From assembly GCA_014773175.1 (NCBI GenBank), contig VXCM01000135.1, positions 124,001 to 188,000 of the forward strand: DNA of 64,000 bases. Reading direction: 5' to 3'. This DNA comes from Lucifuga dentata (lineage: Eukaryota > Chordata > Actinopteri > Ophidiiformes > Bythitidae). Position numbers and translations under genes: made by a program. Position 1 is the stretch's first letter; every line of letters starts with the position of its first letter. Of the stretch, positions 1-15,339 are shown piece by piece. The notes under the pieces are model-generated. The model saw only the letters and a program-made list of their open reading frames with translations. It searched no databases and was not told where the DNA came from.

Positions 1-3000
1 TCCATGTTATTTCTCAGTGTCATTTCTTTTTCTAAACAGAGCCTCTGTTGTTTTCAGTGACATGCGTGGTGTGTCGCATTCACTTAATGAAGCATGCTGA
101 CTTCCTCACTCCCCAGTGTGCCTGCATGGGCTCTCAGAAGACTGGGGAGTGTGAGGAGGAAGGAAGGAGGCTATAAAAGGACACTTAAAACACACTGCGA
201 CGGGCAAGCAGCGCCCTGCTTAGCTTGTTTACCACAGGGTCCCACTAATTTGGAACTTTTAGCTTCATTGTGGTTGATTGGCTTGGTGCACAAAAATGTG
301 TGTGAAAGCCATTGTGGTGAACATCTTCAAATTCAAAAATGAGTCTCAAATTGGACCTTGCAGAGTCTCACCAAGTGTTAACCAAAGCTTGTCTGTCTGT
401 GACTCATGTGGTCTGCTCACAATTGTGTAATTGAGTAATGGCTTTCAAGAGCCTGTTTACTTTTGAAAATTACGAGCTTCTATATTTTCCAGCGTACTGT
501 AATCTTTTATCCCTAATGTGTAATCCTTTCTTACTGTTTCTACTCAGTGTCCCTTTGCATTCCCAGCCGCATCAGTAACCGTACTTTAGTACATTTACAC
601 AAACTGGAGCTGTGTAAGCTTTAAACTTCACTGAGATGGTCTCTGATAGAGTGAAGGCATTTTCTTGTCCTGGAACCCTGATGAGAGGATGGTTTCAATG
701 AGCAGACAGGAGCAGGACCAGCAGACCACATGAGAGACTGTGATGGAAACCCCTCTGCACACACCGCGAATCAAAGCAAAGCCATGTAAGTGTTTTTCCA
801 CACGTTCAAGAGACAGGGAGGGGTCGAGCAGACACCAGTGCAGTCTGGAATTTTTGTGAGAGAAGAAACATCTTAAGGTGTTTTCAGACCTGAACCTAGT
901 TAGTTTGCATTGCAAATAATCAGAGAACGAAACAGGAAGAAGTTTAATATGCCAGGATAGCTAAAGAACACAGAACAATGACAGAATGTGCCAAAAATAA
1001 AGCAAAACTATGCCGGCAGAATAGCGAATTTGAACGCACTTCAAAACAGCATCTGGAAAGCCGCACATTGCCTCACATTATTTGAAGATGCCGAGTGCTG
1101 CCTTTAAACAGCCCAACAGGAGTATGGAACATATAAAACAACATGCTATCCATCAACATGTTATTGCAAAGACATGTTATGCAAAAGATTGCAACACATC
1201 AAATGTTATGACCTCTTCACAGCAGCCATTTGATGTTATGCTAATCAAAGATGTAATTTTCTTAACGTTAACCATGCACATCTAGCCCTCTCTGATTCTA
1301 AATATATCAAAAGATCAAAACGTACAGTAAATTGGTTCAGAACAGGTTCAGATTATGTTTACAGTTTGACACTGGGCCATGGTTGCCTCCTCTAGGTGGT
1401 GCAACTGTTTCAGAGAGGACCAGCGTGCAAATGCTGCAGTCACATGCCCAAATAAATTAAACTCAGGGGGAAACGCTCCAATGTCTGTAACAAAAATACC
1501 AAAGAACTGATAATGCATGTCCTGTGCAAGGATTAAAATAGAAGATGATACTAGAAATGTAGTGTATCTTGATATTGAAATTACATTGATGAATGTAATT
1601 TAAATTCATGGACAAGTCTGCGTCTGTACAACATGGTTTTTGAACAGGGCTGGCTTTGATACGGTGCGTAAATATTGACTTCTCCGGGATGGTTTCACTC
1701 CGGGTTGAAGGGGCACAGACCTCCTCTGCTCCCATGCAGGCTCCCCACACCTGCTGTGGTTGGCGGCCTTATTTACACGAACAGATTTTGGAAATGTTAG
1801 TATGAGGAGCAGGCAAGCCAGAGATACACAGGGCCCATAGGTACACACAAACACACACACCAACCAACACTCATCTCTGTTTCATCTCCACTCCAGGATT
1901 CTTTGGAGTCCAACAGCGGCTGCTTTCTTCATGAGGACGCCAGCAGCCTCTATAACCTGAGTTTAAATTACTTCACATACAAACAGCAACTCGTCATGCT
2001 ACAAGACCGAACTGACATTTGATATTTTTAGACATTAATATTGGGCATAACTTGACCTGCGGCAGGTTTAGAGTTTCAGAAGTGTCCAATGGATGTGGCG
2101 AGTGCAGGTATGCATGACAATGCCATTTCATGTGAGTCAACACCGATTAATAAACCTCACTATCATATATTTCAATGCTCAATGGAAGAAAGGCACCGAG
2201 ATGAGAAAACCTTTGGATAAAATCTTTCTGTGCTTTCACCAGGGCAGACAGAACAGTGTGTCATTTAGTATCATCAAAGAAAGCTCCACAGAGAAGGCAC
2301 AGTAAAGACTCACAGGACCTGCTATTTTCATGAATCATTTAATGTGGGCTCAAAAGACATTTATATGATTTATCATTCTGGAGCATCACAGAGCTGCTTT
2401 TCAACATCTTTTTTTGCAGGATGCTTAGAACCTTGTTTGTTTCCAGTTTTCCAACCCACTTTGAACCAAAAAAAAAAAAAAAAANAAAAAAAAAAAAAAA
2501 AGAAAAGAAAAAGTCCAAATAAATCGTCATTCTGAAGGATTCTGAGACCTGACCCTTCTCGTGGGGAATCCATACTGTATCAGCAGCTCACACGCATGCT
2601 GCTCTGTTTAAAATTGAAAATGTTTTTTTGCCCATCAGACCTCAGATCGTTCTGTATATATATTTGTCAAGAGGTGGACTCCAAAAAGGATGCTTCCCCA
2701 TGCTCATCATTCAAACTGCAAGAGCCTTTGAACAGGATAAAGGGAAGACTGAGCAAGAATAAATGCCTCTCATAATAAGAATAATGTCTCATAAGAGTGC
2801 TGATAAAAGACAGTTTTGCTCCTGGTTGAAATAGCCAAACATGTCTTTTATGTAGTGGTGGGCGGTTGTAAATGTGAAGGCAAGGATTTTTTGAAGAGAT
2901 AACCGCTGTCAAATTAGAGAATATTTTTGCTCCACTCGTTCTGCGCCATCGGGACTTTGAGAATGCAAGCCGGGGGAGATCTCATTGAAGAGTGCAGAGA

Positions 3001-5411
3001 GGGGAACAAAATCCTGGCAGCCAAAGTGCACACAGCAGCACAAAGAGGCGATCTGAGTGAACAATTATTCGGCTGCACCAGACTTGACTGGTTTGTGTGC
3101 ACAAGGGAATTCTTTAGCACATAACAATTAAACATGGGTGAGTTAGGAAGGGCAATGAACATGACCCAATTTTGACATCAAGAGGTGGAAAGCGGTGCAC
3201 TGTTGATGAGTTTAGTGACTTTTGCGGCTTCCAAGTAATGTGCTTCTAAAGGCAAAACTCCTAATGCATAAAATGTTCTGCATAGATTTGCATAGGACAT
3301 AACATACATGCTCAAAACCCAAATTGCCTGATATATTCATCAAATTGATACTTGTGTTATGTTAAAAATGATTCATCTTAAGTTGACTTGTTTGACAGCA
3401 GCTCTGGTGAGGCACTAGTGGTCTTGGTGAGAATGAGGGAAGTCATTTCTTCACTTCCTCCCTTGTTGATTTTGGCTAGTAAACACCAATCTCAGAAGAG
3501 GCCAGAGGAGAGCAGGCTACCGGGAGCAAAATGGCTGCAGACTATTTAATAGGTGAAGGGGTAACAGACAATTTATCTTGCTCTTTTAGCAAGCCCTCAA
3601 AAATCACCTCCCTCATTCCCAACTCAGAGTACACAGTAAAAAAGAAAACAGGTACAAGCCAAATCACAGCTTATGCTCATCACCGACACTCTTTAAGCTC
3701 GAGCGCATCATGAAATTTGTCCTGACTCAGTCGTCGCGGAAGACCCAAAATGTTCAAGCTTGATTGAAGTTATCAGCAAAAAATTTGCCCTGTAGTTTGG
3801 CCAGATCAGCTCCAAGTCCCTTATCAACAGCCAGTGAGAGTGTGAGGAGACTAAAGCAACAAAAGCAACAGCTGTTTCCTTCTTTCTTTCTGTACTAAAC
3901 AGAGCAAACACTACTTGACTGTGAAAAGCACACCAACTTCTTTAAAGTCTCGCATTCTGTTTTGCATGTTTTCACTTTTCGTGTGAGGTTTCATGGGTAT
4001 CGATTTTAGACACCAGTCATCTCCTGCAATGTGAGAGATTTCATAATCTGTGCACCTTGTCTTTGCTCAGTTGTGTAACATCATCACCACATGGAATGAT
4101 AGGAAAGATTGCTGTATAATGTGATTGGTTAAACCTGTACTGAGGTTGGCATTACCTACACAACACAATTTTGCCCCACAACCAATAGAGTGTGCTATTC
4201 TGAAAAGTCAGTGCTGTAAAATATTGTATTTAACATTTACAGCCCTCCTTCTTAGTGAGATTTAGATTTCTGTTAAACATATAGTACAGCATAATAACTT
4301 TTATACATATTACACAGGCTGCAGTGACACATTTTATTCAGCAAGGTCTACTGCTAATAAACAATGAACCTAATGCAGCAGTGTTGCAATCTTTAACCTT
4401 TGCAGCTCTGACCTCTGTCAGCGCTGCCTCAGGCGGCACCTCTCAGAAGCAGCCTCATATCCGGCCGCTCATTTTGGTCACCTTTGCTCTGCCAACAGTG
4501 CAAACACAACCTAAGAGGCTGTGGCCGCAAACGTCATCGAACACAACACCTCAAGGCAATGGAGGTTTTAGAAGGCGGTGAAGACTTTCGGTCATCTCCC
4601 ATGAAGGTGAAGTATGTTGCTGCTGGATGAGATGCCATATTAGTCTGCTGAACAGACACTTGGCATTGTAAAGTAACTATAATTTGTACATTAGCGTAGA
4701 CAAATGATGTTCAAGGCAGATTTTTAAAGCTTCATTCAACAGCATTCAGTGAAACTGCAACTGGATCTGCAGCTGACAAAATGTAGATTTATAGGTTTGA
4801 CGTTCACAAGTGCGAGTGCCTTAACTCCTGTGGGAAGCTATCCAGCCCACTGTGTCTTTGGTTTAATTCTTAAGTTCCACTGAGTTATGTTGTGTTATTC
4901 CCCTTCTCTCTCGGATGAAATCTATACCCCTATTTCACTGAAATCTGACATCTGAACTGCACAAAGTGGCAAAGCTAAAAGAGTACGAATAAATGTTTTA
5001 ACAGCACATGATCACATCTTTGTTACATTGGGAATGTGGCTGCAAACTGAGTGTAAGAGTTTCCCTCTAAGTTATTATCATAATGTACCTTACATCAAAA
5101 AGTATGCTGAGGGTGAAACCCACCAGTCAATTTTGATGTCAGTACATACATTTTATGAAATGTCTTGCACGTGTTCATTACTATGGTAAAGATATATTTA
5201 ACTGGTAACTGGTCATCAGAGCACCAGATACAAATACAAACAGCTGGCCTGTCAAGTCGTATTGAATCAGCTGAATCGTGTCATATTAAGTCACGTCTCC
5301 TCTACATAATTCTTCTCCTATGGCAATTAAAAATGTGTACAGTGGCAGCAAAGACGAGGGAGGATGCTGCAAGTTTTGAGTGACTCTGACCATCTTACTC
5401 TGTTGTTGCCA

Positions 5412-5580
5412 TAAAGGACCACACAGTGATTTTGCACGCTTGAGCCCAATAAATCTGACGTTACATGTTACATTAATAGCAACCATTTTTCAAAACATAC
5501 TACTAGAACAGGAAATATTAGAATCGTTTATCCTTCTCCACTGGTTTTCATTCCACCACCCTCCACCAAATCAGAACTCT
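5412..5580. mobile_element. Partial copy of a palindromic MITE (TAAAGGACC family)
   Basis: The stretch begins TAAAGGACC and continues with a TTTTGCACGCTTGAGCCCAA-like segment, then a TTTTCAAAACATACTACTAG-like segment. The same order of motifs occurs at 29309, 45357 (reversed) and 50145. Only one arm is recognisable here. Confidence 0.6.
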
Positions 5581-8500
5581 TTAACTGCTCACAAACAAGC
5601 AAATATGGGTGAAAACCTAACCTTCTCAGTGGAAGTAACAGAATATATAATTATACTGTGGATTTTTTCAGAACACACCTGTTTTATTATTATACAATTT
5701 CACCCTGCATATCAACAAGTGGCACGAGGCAAATACGGCCTCTGAAGAAAAACTGACACCAAGTTCCTACTTAAAATCTGGCCTCAAATCTTTTAAAAGA
5801 ACCTTCAAACAGCAAGCAAATCATTGGATATGTTAGATCTCAACTGCCAGCAGCTAGCATAAGAGTAGATGTTTCTACAGCTACACTGAATCTGATGCCC
5901 ATGTTGGATAAATCGATGCCGCTTTGGAAACACAGCACAACTGCCACAGCAGGTGGCGTAACAGATGTAAAGGTTAACAGTTTGCCGTGATGTGAAATTC
6001 GTAATGCAGCACAAGAATCTCATTAGAAGTTAAACTGCTTGAGATAGCAGGAAGGCTCATGGGAGGCGGCTTATTAACCCGGATCACAGAAAGTGTGTCA
6101 GTGCTTCTTGGTGATTGGTGGAGAGTTAGAAAGGCCAGCAGATACAGGGAAACTCAGACCGATGCCTTTGTTTCAGCTGAAACAGCTCTAGTGTGTCCAA
6201 AGCTAATCAATTCCACAAAATCTGGCTCAGATGTAAAGGAGGGGAGAACCAGGCTCTGTCAGAACTGTTAACAGACCTTACACAGGCATGAGTAACAAAA
6301 ATCATCTCGAGGCTGCTCTCTGAACTGTGTGTATGCAGAGATTAAAGTAGAATTCTGCTCTTTTAATCTGATCCAGTGATTCAGATAAACAGATCTGTAT
6401 GTTACCACAGCAGTGAGTTTGGGTCATTTTCCAAGAAAATGCAATGATCTAAATAAATGAATTCTTCAGAATCCCACAAACTCTTGACGGCTTATCAGCT
6501 GACTTTGTGTCTATGAATCATTGGAGGATATATTTAGCATACACCCGACATTATATTTTTATGTTTTTTGTGTATGTAAAATATGCATGAGCTTATTTAC
6601 AATCTCACAGCATCCCAAGCAGTAAACCTGCTTCATTAAAAACAAACTAACGTCGCTGCATGAATGCTCACAAATGACCTGAGTGAACAGCGTGGGTCCA
6701 GATGAATCGCTGTACCATCACAGATCATCTATGCTGTCTTCTAAAACCGCCTACCTTTCCTTTAACTTACTTAAAAATAGAAAGTAGACATTTCAAACGT
6801 GGTGAAAATGATCACACACTAATACACACACTCCATGCAGCCTGGCTTTTAACTTATTCAATTATCTGAACCTCCATCCTCTACCTCCACTTTCACCATT
6901 GCATCCCTAATCCTAATCCCAATTATTAACCCTGAAACAGGCACTTTTCAAAGTGAGGACAGGCTAAAACGTCATCAATTCCCCAAAGCTCTCACTTCTT
7001 ATGTCCTCAGATCAGATCTGGTTCACACAGCAAGGCAAGTACGCAGACATGCACTCATGCTACGTGCCGCAGGGTCTCAGACTAGTAATGAGAAAAATCT
7101 ATTTTCGTATGGGCTGCCATACAGAGAATCAGCACTGTTTATCATGCTAAGAAAATTACAATTTAACCAGCCGCCTAGTCTGCTCAGCCCATATCAGATG
7201 ACCGCCCCATTAAATTAAAGTGCAAAGGGTTGCTTGTCTCACTGCTGAGTTTTCCCGGCTTTAACTGTGGCTTACACAGCTGCTTCTACCCTCCTCTTCA
7301 TCAGATAGAAGGGGAGGGGCCTCTGAAAGCAAGACCATGAGGCAACTCTGCACACATCAAGTCCATTCTCAGGTATATTTAAATGCCGATACGCCACTTC
7401 CCAGGACAAGAGTGGCATTGGATTCTAAGGCAGAAAGAAAAAGAGAAATATTTAGGAAAAACACCATTACTTAAGCCTCAATTAGAAAACCATATTCCAC
7501 CATTTTTAACATCATAGCTTGTTGAGAAAATTGAGAACGATTGGCTTCAGTTCATTTGTCTATTTCATGCCTTCTCATTTTCTTTAAATAGAAAATAAAA
7601 TTAACCAAACCGCAGGAACATCAAAAAGCTTTGCCACTGCTAATTCATCAGTTTACAAATGCTAAAACGAGGGAATACAGGAGTGTCACGCATGGCTGCA
7701 TGTTTCTGTTACTAGTGTGTCTCAGTGTGAGTCTAAGTGTCGCAAGTGTGCATATTTTGTCGTCCACTTGTGCCCTTGAGAGCTCTGCAGTGTGTATGTT
7801 GGGACATGTGTGTTCATATTTTGCTTGGCGTGTTTATTTCACTTACAGATCTACATCATGACTCACATTTGATGTCGCATTTAGCACAGCTTCCAGAGCG
7901 AAGAGTTGGATGGCAAAGCACATGTCGCCTGGTGAGAGGGAAGGAGGGGGACCGGNGGGGGCCATCAAACAAACATAGGATCACGAGCCAGCTGCAAGAC
8001 ATTCTGCAAGACAAACTGTAAATGGGAGGGCACAGAGACAGTGTGGAGGTGGAGGTGGTGTCTTCTTCACAGACAAATACACTTGAAGTCTTACGGCCCC
8101 AGTATACTTGGAAAGATATAAGACAAACAACAAAATTTCAATTCTGATTCCTCCTCTGGCTGTAGCTGATCAATTGAATGATCAATTGGACAAAATAAAA
8201 TCCAGTCAGACAATTATGACAATTTTACACCTGAGTTGTTTCTGTTATTCGTCTATTCACATGTGACACATGACAATCTCAATGTGTCCATCTCAACCTG
8301 TGACTCGGAAGATGAAGAATACACACTGTGTGTGTTCTTAACGTACACTAACAGGCTGACAATATGCTATCTGCTCACTGTTTTCAAAAATTAAAGACAT
8401 GCTTTTTGGGATGTTCATGAATGGCAGCAAGGCCATATTAACCATAGTTTGCATGACAGGCCCACGTTGGCAAAATTATAGCTTCCTGCTATGGCATGTA

Positions 8501-8634
8501 TCGATGCTTTTTTTTTTTTTTTTTTTTTNTTTTTTTTTTTTTTTTTTTGCACAGCAGCCTGTTTTTATTTGTAGTGCCTGTTCTTATTAGACTGATGGAG
8601 TACAGAGCAGCAGCATCTGTGCCCCTCACCCCCA

Positions 8635-8765
8635 CCCGCTACGCCTGCACAGGCTGAAAGGCCGGGGGCACAAAGCCACAGGCTGTGGGGAGACAGAGTN
8701 CCCGCTACGCCTGCACAGGCTGAAAGGCCGGGGGCACAAAGCCACAGGCTGTGGGGAGACAGAGT
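8635..8765. other. Assembly gap (N at 8700) between two identical 65-bp copies
   Basis: Bases 8635-8699 and 8701-8765 are identical and separated by one N. The pattern is that of two contigs with overlapping ends that were scaffolded without merging, so one copy is probably artificial. Confidence 0.85.
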
Positions 8766-11700
8766 GAGGGAGTGTAGGAGAGGAGGGCCTGAGAGCACCT
8801 CAGGGGTGCCTCGTTCTTTGCCCGTTCAGAGCACAAAATTTCCATGATACGAGTGAGTACTGGCATCACTGAGCTTGCTTGTGATTTGAAATTGATGACG
8901 GACGCAGAAAATTCATTTTTGCAGAAGAAAAAAATTAGAGTTGTGTCATGGAGAGAAGCACTAAGGCAGCAGTGAGCCTCCAAATGTATAATTACTTTGC
9001 ATTTCCATGCATGCTGTATTGCTTGCACTGTGTATAAAGTGCTTCACAAACAGGAAATTCTGACTATACATCAAGTGTTTCATGTGGAGAGCTTCAATGA
9101 GAGAACTTAATAAAGGGCATGAAATTCAAATTACCATTTGTTATTAAGATCATGTCAATTTCAGATTTATGTCTCTGAAGACGCAGATAAAATCTCTTAA
9201 ATACTGCAGGGGCCTTAAATGTTTGGATTTTTTTTTCCCTGAAATCACAAAAAACATCATATTTAACAGTAGATAAGTTGTTGTAGATGGTGAACACTTC
9301 CTAGGTCTGTTAACAGAGGTGACTTGAAAGAGGCTCAAACCGAAGGAGAGAGAAGTCAACAGTGGCTATATTTTATTTAGGAGAATTTTCTGATTATTCA
9401 ACAAATGTGTTTAGACCCATTGCTCCAACAGCAGAGGGACAAGTGAATAAACCAAAAAAAATCTTATATTTGGACCAATTACATAAGGGAGAGGTATCAC
9501 AAATAGAAAAGATAAAAATTTAAACATTCTTTGAACCCTGGTGGGACAGACATGAGTCCATGGGCTCATGAAGGGAGGAAGAGAAGACATTACAAAGGAC
9601 ACTTTAGTGGGAGGATGACTGGAAATTTCAGTCCAATGTCAAAGGGCGCCCACATAAGTTCTCTTATGTGAAAGATTTGCCACCCAGCAAAGACAGAGAG
9701 GCCTAGAAGGAAAGTCACTGAATTCAAGGAGAAGGAGAATTAGGAGGGCAGTCATTTCCATCTTTCAATAGAGGTCACAGGGCAACAAGGGGAATGTTGC
9801 ATTTCTACCAAAGTGCCCCTGGAATGCCAGAACCACTAAAATAATGCGTCTTAGCCATTTAACAACAAGAAATTTTACTCTGTGAAATCATCTACATGAA
9901 CAAACTGCACTCAGATCTTCAAACACACGACAGGAAATCCATGCTGGGATCAAAGAACTTGGGTAATATTCATTTTACTAAATGCTTATTGAAGCTCCAT
10001 CCCACAAAATCCAAAAGCATAAAATCACGCTGAAATAATTCTGCTCTTCCTTTAACGGTTCAAATCTCATTACCCAAATATAGGTTTTAATAATGCAGAA
10101 ACTACAATGAATCCTGGGGGGAAAAAACATTAATTATGGTAAAACCACAAAATGAAATGCTTTTTTTGTTGGAACATTGGCACATCAAACTATAAGGGAG
10201 GGTGTGCCACATTCATCTCCAAGCAGCAACTGCAGAAATAGCCGGGGCGGGATCTCAAGCTCTGTATTCTTTTTTTATATAACAAAATGAAGATTGAAGT
10301 TCACTGCCATGAAAACCTCAAGCACACATGACACATGAACCATTAGGCATGGACATTTCAATTCTCCTCTGCTCCTTTAGCCTGGTCCCTATTCTCCCCT
10401 CCCACTGTTTTATAGCAGCCTGAGGTACTTCAATCTTCAGCGCAGCGTGCTGTTTTGACATTGCACATATAAAAATCATGTCAGCTCTCTTTTCTTGCCT
10501 CTCTATTTAGAGCATCCCCTCAGGTTAACGTATAGTAAATGGAGAGAAAGCGTGCCACCCTTCCAAACCCTGCAGTCGCAACCAGTGCACTCAGCTGGCA
10601 TCCCTCATTATCTCCTGTAAGAAGACTGCTGTGTCATATCCATTTCCCAGCATCCTGACCTTTATTTTTAAAAAAAAAAAAAACAGGTTTTAAGAATTAG
10701 GTTATCAGGACTGATGCTAAATATGTTTTTAGAAGGAGGGCCTTTCCATGCACACAATACCAATATTACATCAAGTATTGTGCTCAGAATTATTATTTTT
10801 ATATAGGTTTTTCTGAGACCTTTATCATGGCAGACTGATGTAACACTGGTGCAACAAGCGGTGTTACTAATGTACTGATGATGTCTTCCTTGTTAGTTTG
10901 AGTTGCTGGATCATAACCATCGGTAAGTTACACCTTCGCTGCTCCTCCAATGACAAACCAACAAGCAACAATCATCACCCTCATGGTTCCTCTTGGTCTT
11001 CTTGATCAACCGTTTTGCTCAGCACTAACTCTTGGCTCCCAGGCTCCATCTTACATTTCGGCCTTTTTTTGCAAAAGCAGCTTAGCAGGTTTTCCGATTT
11101 AACCAAAAGCAGCTGGTGCGATGGCTACCTGGAAGTCTGCTTCACATTCCCTTGCACTCTGTAATTTCAGGGCTGTTAGTGCGCCTCCCAGTACCAAACC
11201 ACACAGAGGGCTTAGCTCAAAACCCATCAGCGATTAATTACCAGTTTGACTTGTCCATTGAGTGGAGGATATCTGAGGAGACTGGTACAACTGTAACTGT
11301 ATCAGGCCACTGGGATCACACACACTGCGAGGTGGAAAAGGGGGGGTGAAAACCAACATGGTCACAGGGAGCTGAAAAGAAGTGATTTACCCCCCATAGT
11401 TTGAAAAGAAGGATGTGAGCCTTGTGTGTTGTTTTGTGTGTGACTGAGAATCAGTAGCAAACAGTTCAATGCAGCAGCAGGTCAATCAAACTTCAAGTAA
11501 CACTGAAAGACAAATACTGCTGCATCTGCTAATGGGTTCCTTTAGAAATCTGATGAATTAGCAGCCAGCTGATAGAACCTATTACTGGATCTTTGTAGTT
11601 TACATGCACGCTATACTATTAAGGCAAACATGCAGAGAAAGCCCTATGCATGGAATCCATTGTTCACTGAATACACGCGACTCAGTTGTTGCTGAATTGG

Positions 11701-14700
11701 CTTACAAAAGCAAGTACACTAGGTGAGGAAATGCATGTGCAGAATGCTTTCGCCAATAGACTATTAACATGCTTGAGTTAATCAACTTACAACTGCATAA
11801 TCCAGGTCTGTTACTCAAAGTTCCCCAATTTTGATTGATGCTAATTTCAGTGTGAATGATGATATTTAAAAAAAATAAATAAATAAATAAAAAAGATTTA
11901 CTGCTTTAATGATCCTACAGACTGTGATTTTGGGCTGTCACAGCCTAAAGGTAATAATAACCTGAAACGATGCTCCTTGTAGTCTTTGCAAACAAAATCA
12001 GCCTGGAACAAAATTCTAACAGTGTCAGAAATTTAGGACCAAAATTTCAATTTGACTTCTGCTGCAACCTAAGATACCACTGATATCGCACGTTGCAGAA
12101 GGCATTAATGGGGTTAGAACCTCAATTTGAATGTGCATGGAAGCATACTGAGCGCAGGGTCTTTTATATGGGAAAATGCAGCCCCACATTTACACGTTTT
12201 ATGCTGTTGGTCTGTGTTTAGCTAACAGTTTTTTGAAGCGTCGACTTCAAGCAAAACTGCAAAGCCAGTCAGAGAGAATGCCAGGAAGGGGGGGTGTGTG
12301 AGGGGAGTGGGTGAGTAAACAGGGAAATAGCAAAGCACCAATGCTTGCTGACTGCACGTTTTATTATAGTCCCATTAAACAACAGGCCCTGCTTGGAATG
12401 CAGATCCCAGGAAAGAAGAAGGTACAAAAAAAACTGAACAAGAATACAACCAGCCAGTGCTGAGGCAATTCTAAGGAGACTCACTTCACAGGGTGGCATG
12501 CTAAGCAGGTGTGACTGGAGATATTTTCACACCAGGTTTGTTTGAAAGTTTCTCAACTCAAAACCAAGCACATCAAAACGCATGTTGGTGTAAAAAACAA
12601 GAAATAAAATTGCTGTGTGGGTCCCCACTTCATGTGAAGTGAAAACACGCACATACACACACAACAACATCAGGTTTTGATCCGAGTTATCAGTCAAGGT
12701 GTGAAAATGCCTTTAGTCACTCAGAAGTTAATAACTTAGCGGCGATGCCAAACATTTTTGACAGATGGCACCACTTTGATTTACTTCAGCGCACAGAAGT
12801 TTCAAGAAAAACTCTACTGGAACCAACTTCCTCTGTTGAAGATGACACACACCCCCCTNCCCCGATTCAAGAATCGGCCAGTAAAATATCCTAAAGCCAT
12901 GGTCCATTGCTCCGTCTATGCAACCACTCCATCTTCTTTGACAGCAATAAAGTCAAGACTGTGAAAAGCACATTACAGTCTTCTCCTGAAAAAAGTGAAT
13001 CTGAGCCACGGGCGAGAGAGAAGAGAGGATAAACATTGAGTGAACCCATTCAGACATGGATAGGGAGTACAGCCAGGAAAAGGCCACAGCAGACCATTAA
13101 CCACATACGGCAGAAGTTGCATGTGCAACACAAATGACAATATAAATAGTAAATTAAAATGCTCTGCAGATGTATTCAAAGGATGGTGATTTATGCTTAT
13201 AATCCAAAAAAACAATGGAATGAGAGCTGCACATGAAGAATTTAATCAAATCTGAGAGTTTGATTTTTTGCCAGTTTCCGAGATCAATCCCAATGCCGCC
13301 TTGGTTTCAGCATTGTTGCGCTTCATTTGATGTGAAATGTTTTCATTGTTTTATTTCTGCCCTTAACAGAAATGTGGTGGGAGAAAATAAATAGCACGCA
13401 TATGATGGGGATTTAGAACAGAAAGCAGCATGATTGTCACAGTCTCATTATGGTTAATACTTCCAGTACTTCTGGCTCATTAAAGCAGACGTTCCCACTC
13501 AGCAGATGAATCATACTCAATTGATAAACTGCTTGTGAGAACTCAAGAATGTTCATGTAAGAGCAGGATTATCACTTTAATCAGTCCCGCCCCTTCTTTC
13601 ACCTATATCTTATTATAAGCGTGCGACTCAAGTTTAAACAGTAACTCTCATTCTAAGTTAAAACAGCTCCTGAGATCATTTTATAAATTTACAGGCATGT
13701 TAAAACTGTGATTCTAATCTGATTAATTCAACAAAACATCACATAAACATCATTACCGCATTGAAATTAGCACAAACTGACATTACTCTGAGTAACAGAT
13801 CTAGATTACGTGATTCTTCCCGCTTAAATAACAACTCATGCATCCTCAGCAGACGACAGATTCCTATAAATCCATCCATGTATACAGCTTACTTCGTATT
13901 TTTTTCCTTTAAATGCAGTACAGATAAAAATCTGAGTGTTGTGTTGCTGCTTTTATCCAGAAGAGGAACTCTTGCTTTCCCTTGCAGAGGTCAGAGGTCA
14001 AGATCAACAACAGAATTCAGCATCTTGCTTGAGGACGCTTCAGCCATGCAGATGTTTGCCGTCGTCTCACTCACAGATCTCACCACAAACTCGCTCTGTT
14101 TTATGTCACAACTACGACGTTTCTTGACGGTTCACCAGTGTTGATAACCAATGTTTGCAAGCTTTATGTTTAATGGCAACACTCTGAAACGTTCCGTGCT
14201 GCACAGGAGCGCAGGTCACCGTTTGTACGTTGTCTACTTTGTGGCTCAGTGGTGTCATTACACAGACAGCAGCCTGCCAAAAACAAACATAAGGTTCACA
14301 TGTGGCTCGCTAAGAGAGCTTCATGTTGCTGCCGGGTAGTTAAGAGCTAAATTCATTCATTCTGATTTCAAGGACTCCTCACTTTTATCCAAACTGACAG
14401 GCTGAGCATGTGACTACCCGTTTAGTATTCCGACACTAATGATTGTCACTGACTGTTTACAGGCATTAAGCATTCCATAACTATATTTCACATGTGCATC
14501 TGGTAACAGCGTGGAAAGCTATAAAATGCAAAGCAGGGCTTCGTTTAAGCATGTGTTTGGCAGTATCAGGAGGAAATATTGCTCCATTTATGAATTCATT
14601 GAGCTGCTCCACTGATCTATAACAGCCTAATCAATACAAGGATGAACAATTCGCCCTCAAAGCTTCAAAAAAATAAAAGCAGATCCACGGCTTTAATCTG

Positions 14701-15339
14701 AAATGTCCTTAAAATACCCTCAAAAGATGCATGCTGACATAAAGAACGTCTTAATGGAATGATAATTTGAAACGCATCACCATATGAACTTCACTTTAGA
14801 AGGAATGTCTAAAGGTAAAGCACATACACATTGCCACAAATCCTTGGGGGCTATGAGGGACATTAGTGAATTTCCATCAAAACTAAAAGACAAATGTGAT
14901 GTGCACTGAAATTCAGCAGCATTCCCTGTGGCATCCTGGACTCAGCCTCCCTCACTGATGCACTAACCAAACCTTGACTTCATCCCAAACAAATTTATCA
15001 AGGATTCTGACCCATGCTTCTGGAATAAATGTTTCCATCTGGTGGTGGGAAATGAGAATTTCAAGCAGCTTTAGGAATAGAAAGGAGCAGGCAACATCAC
15101 CAGTCAAACAACCTCTCAGCACTTCTATGTATAGACCGCTGTTTAATACCATTCTTTCTGTGAAGTGTAGTGGTCAAACAGCTGTCTGCATCCTTCACAG
15201 CCCACTTCCAGCATCACCACCATGCAAGAAAACCGTCATGTGACACTGATTATTATATGAAAACATCTGGTCAAACGTTTCATTTTATTTGTCTCATATC
15301 AACTCATATTAGTGTCAAACACAAACCTCATGCCCAGTC

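Noticed and set aside
5380..5745. 121-codon plus-strand frame
   Set aside because: It overlaps a MITE arm and has no domain or codon-level signal of coding sequence.
7940..7990. G-rich stretch around the N at 7956 as a quadruplex or exon
   Set aside because: Only short G runs are visible next to an assembly gap, with no open frame that fits either neighbour.
8620..8800. Possible collagen or Pro-rich exon downstream of col25a1 exon 2
   Set aside because: The minus-strand acceptor CTCCCCACAG is plausible, but the following frame lacks Gly every third residue and soon meets a stop.
8565..9028. Minus-strand frames with a duplicated LSPHSLWLCAPGLSACAGVA segment, suggesting a repeat protein
   Set aside because: The duplication is the 65-bp flank of the N at 8700, with no splice context.
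13761..14144. 127-codon plus-strand frame
   Set aside because: No recognisable domain, skewed composition and no splice or UTR context. Chance open frames of this length are expected in 64 kb.
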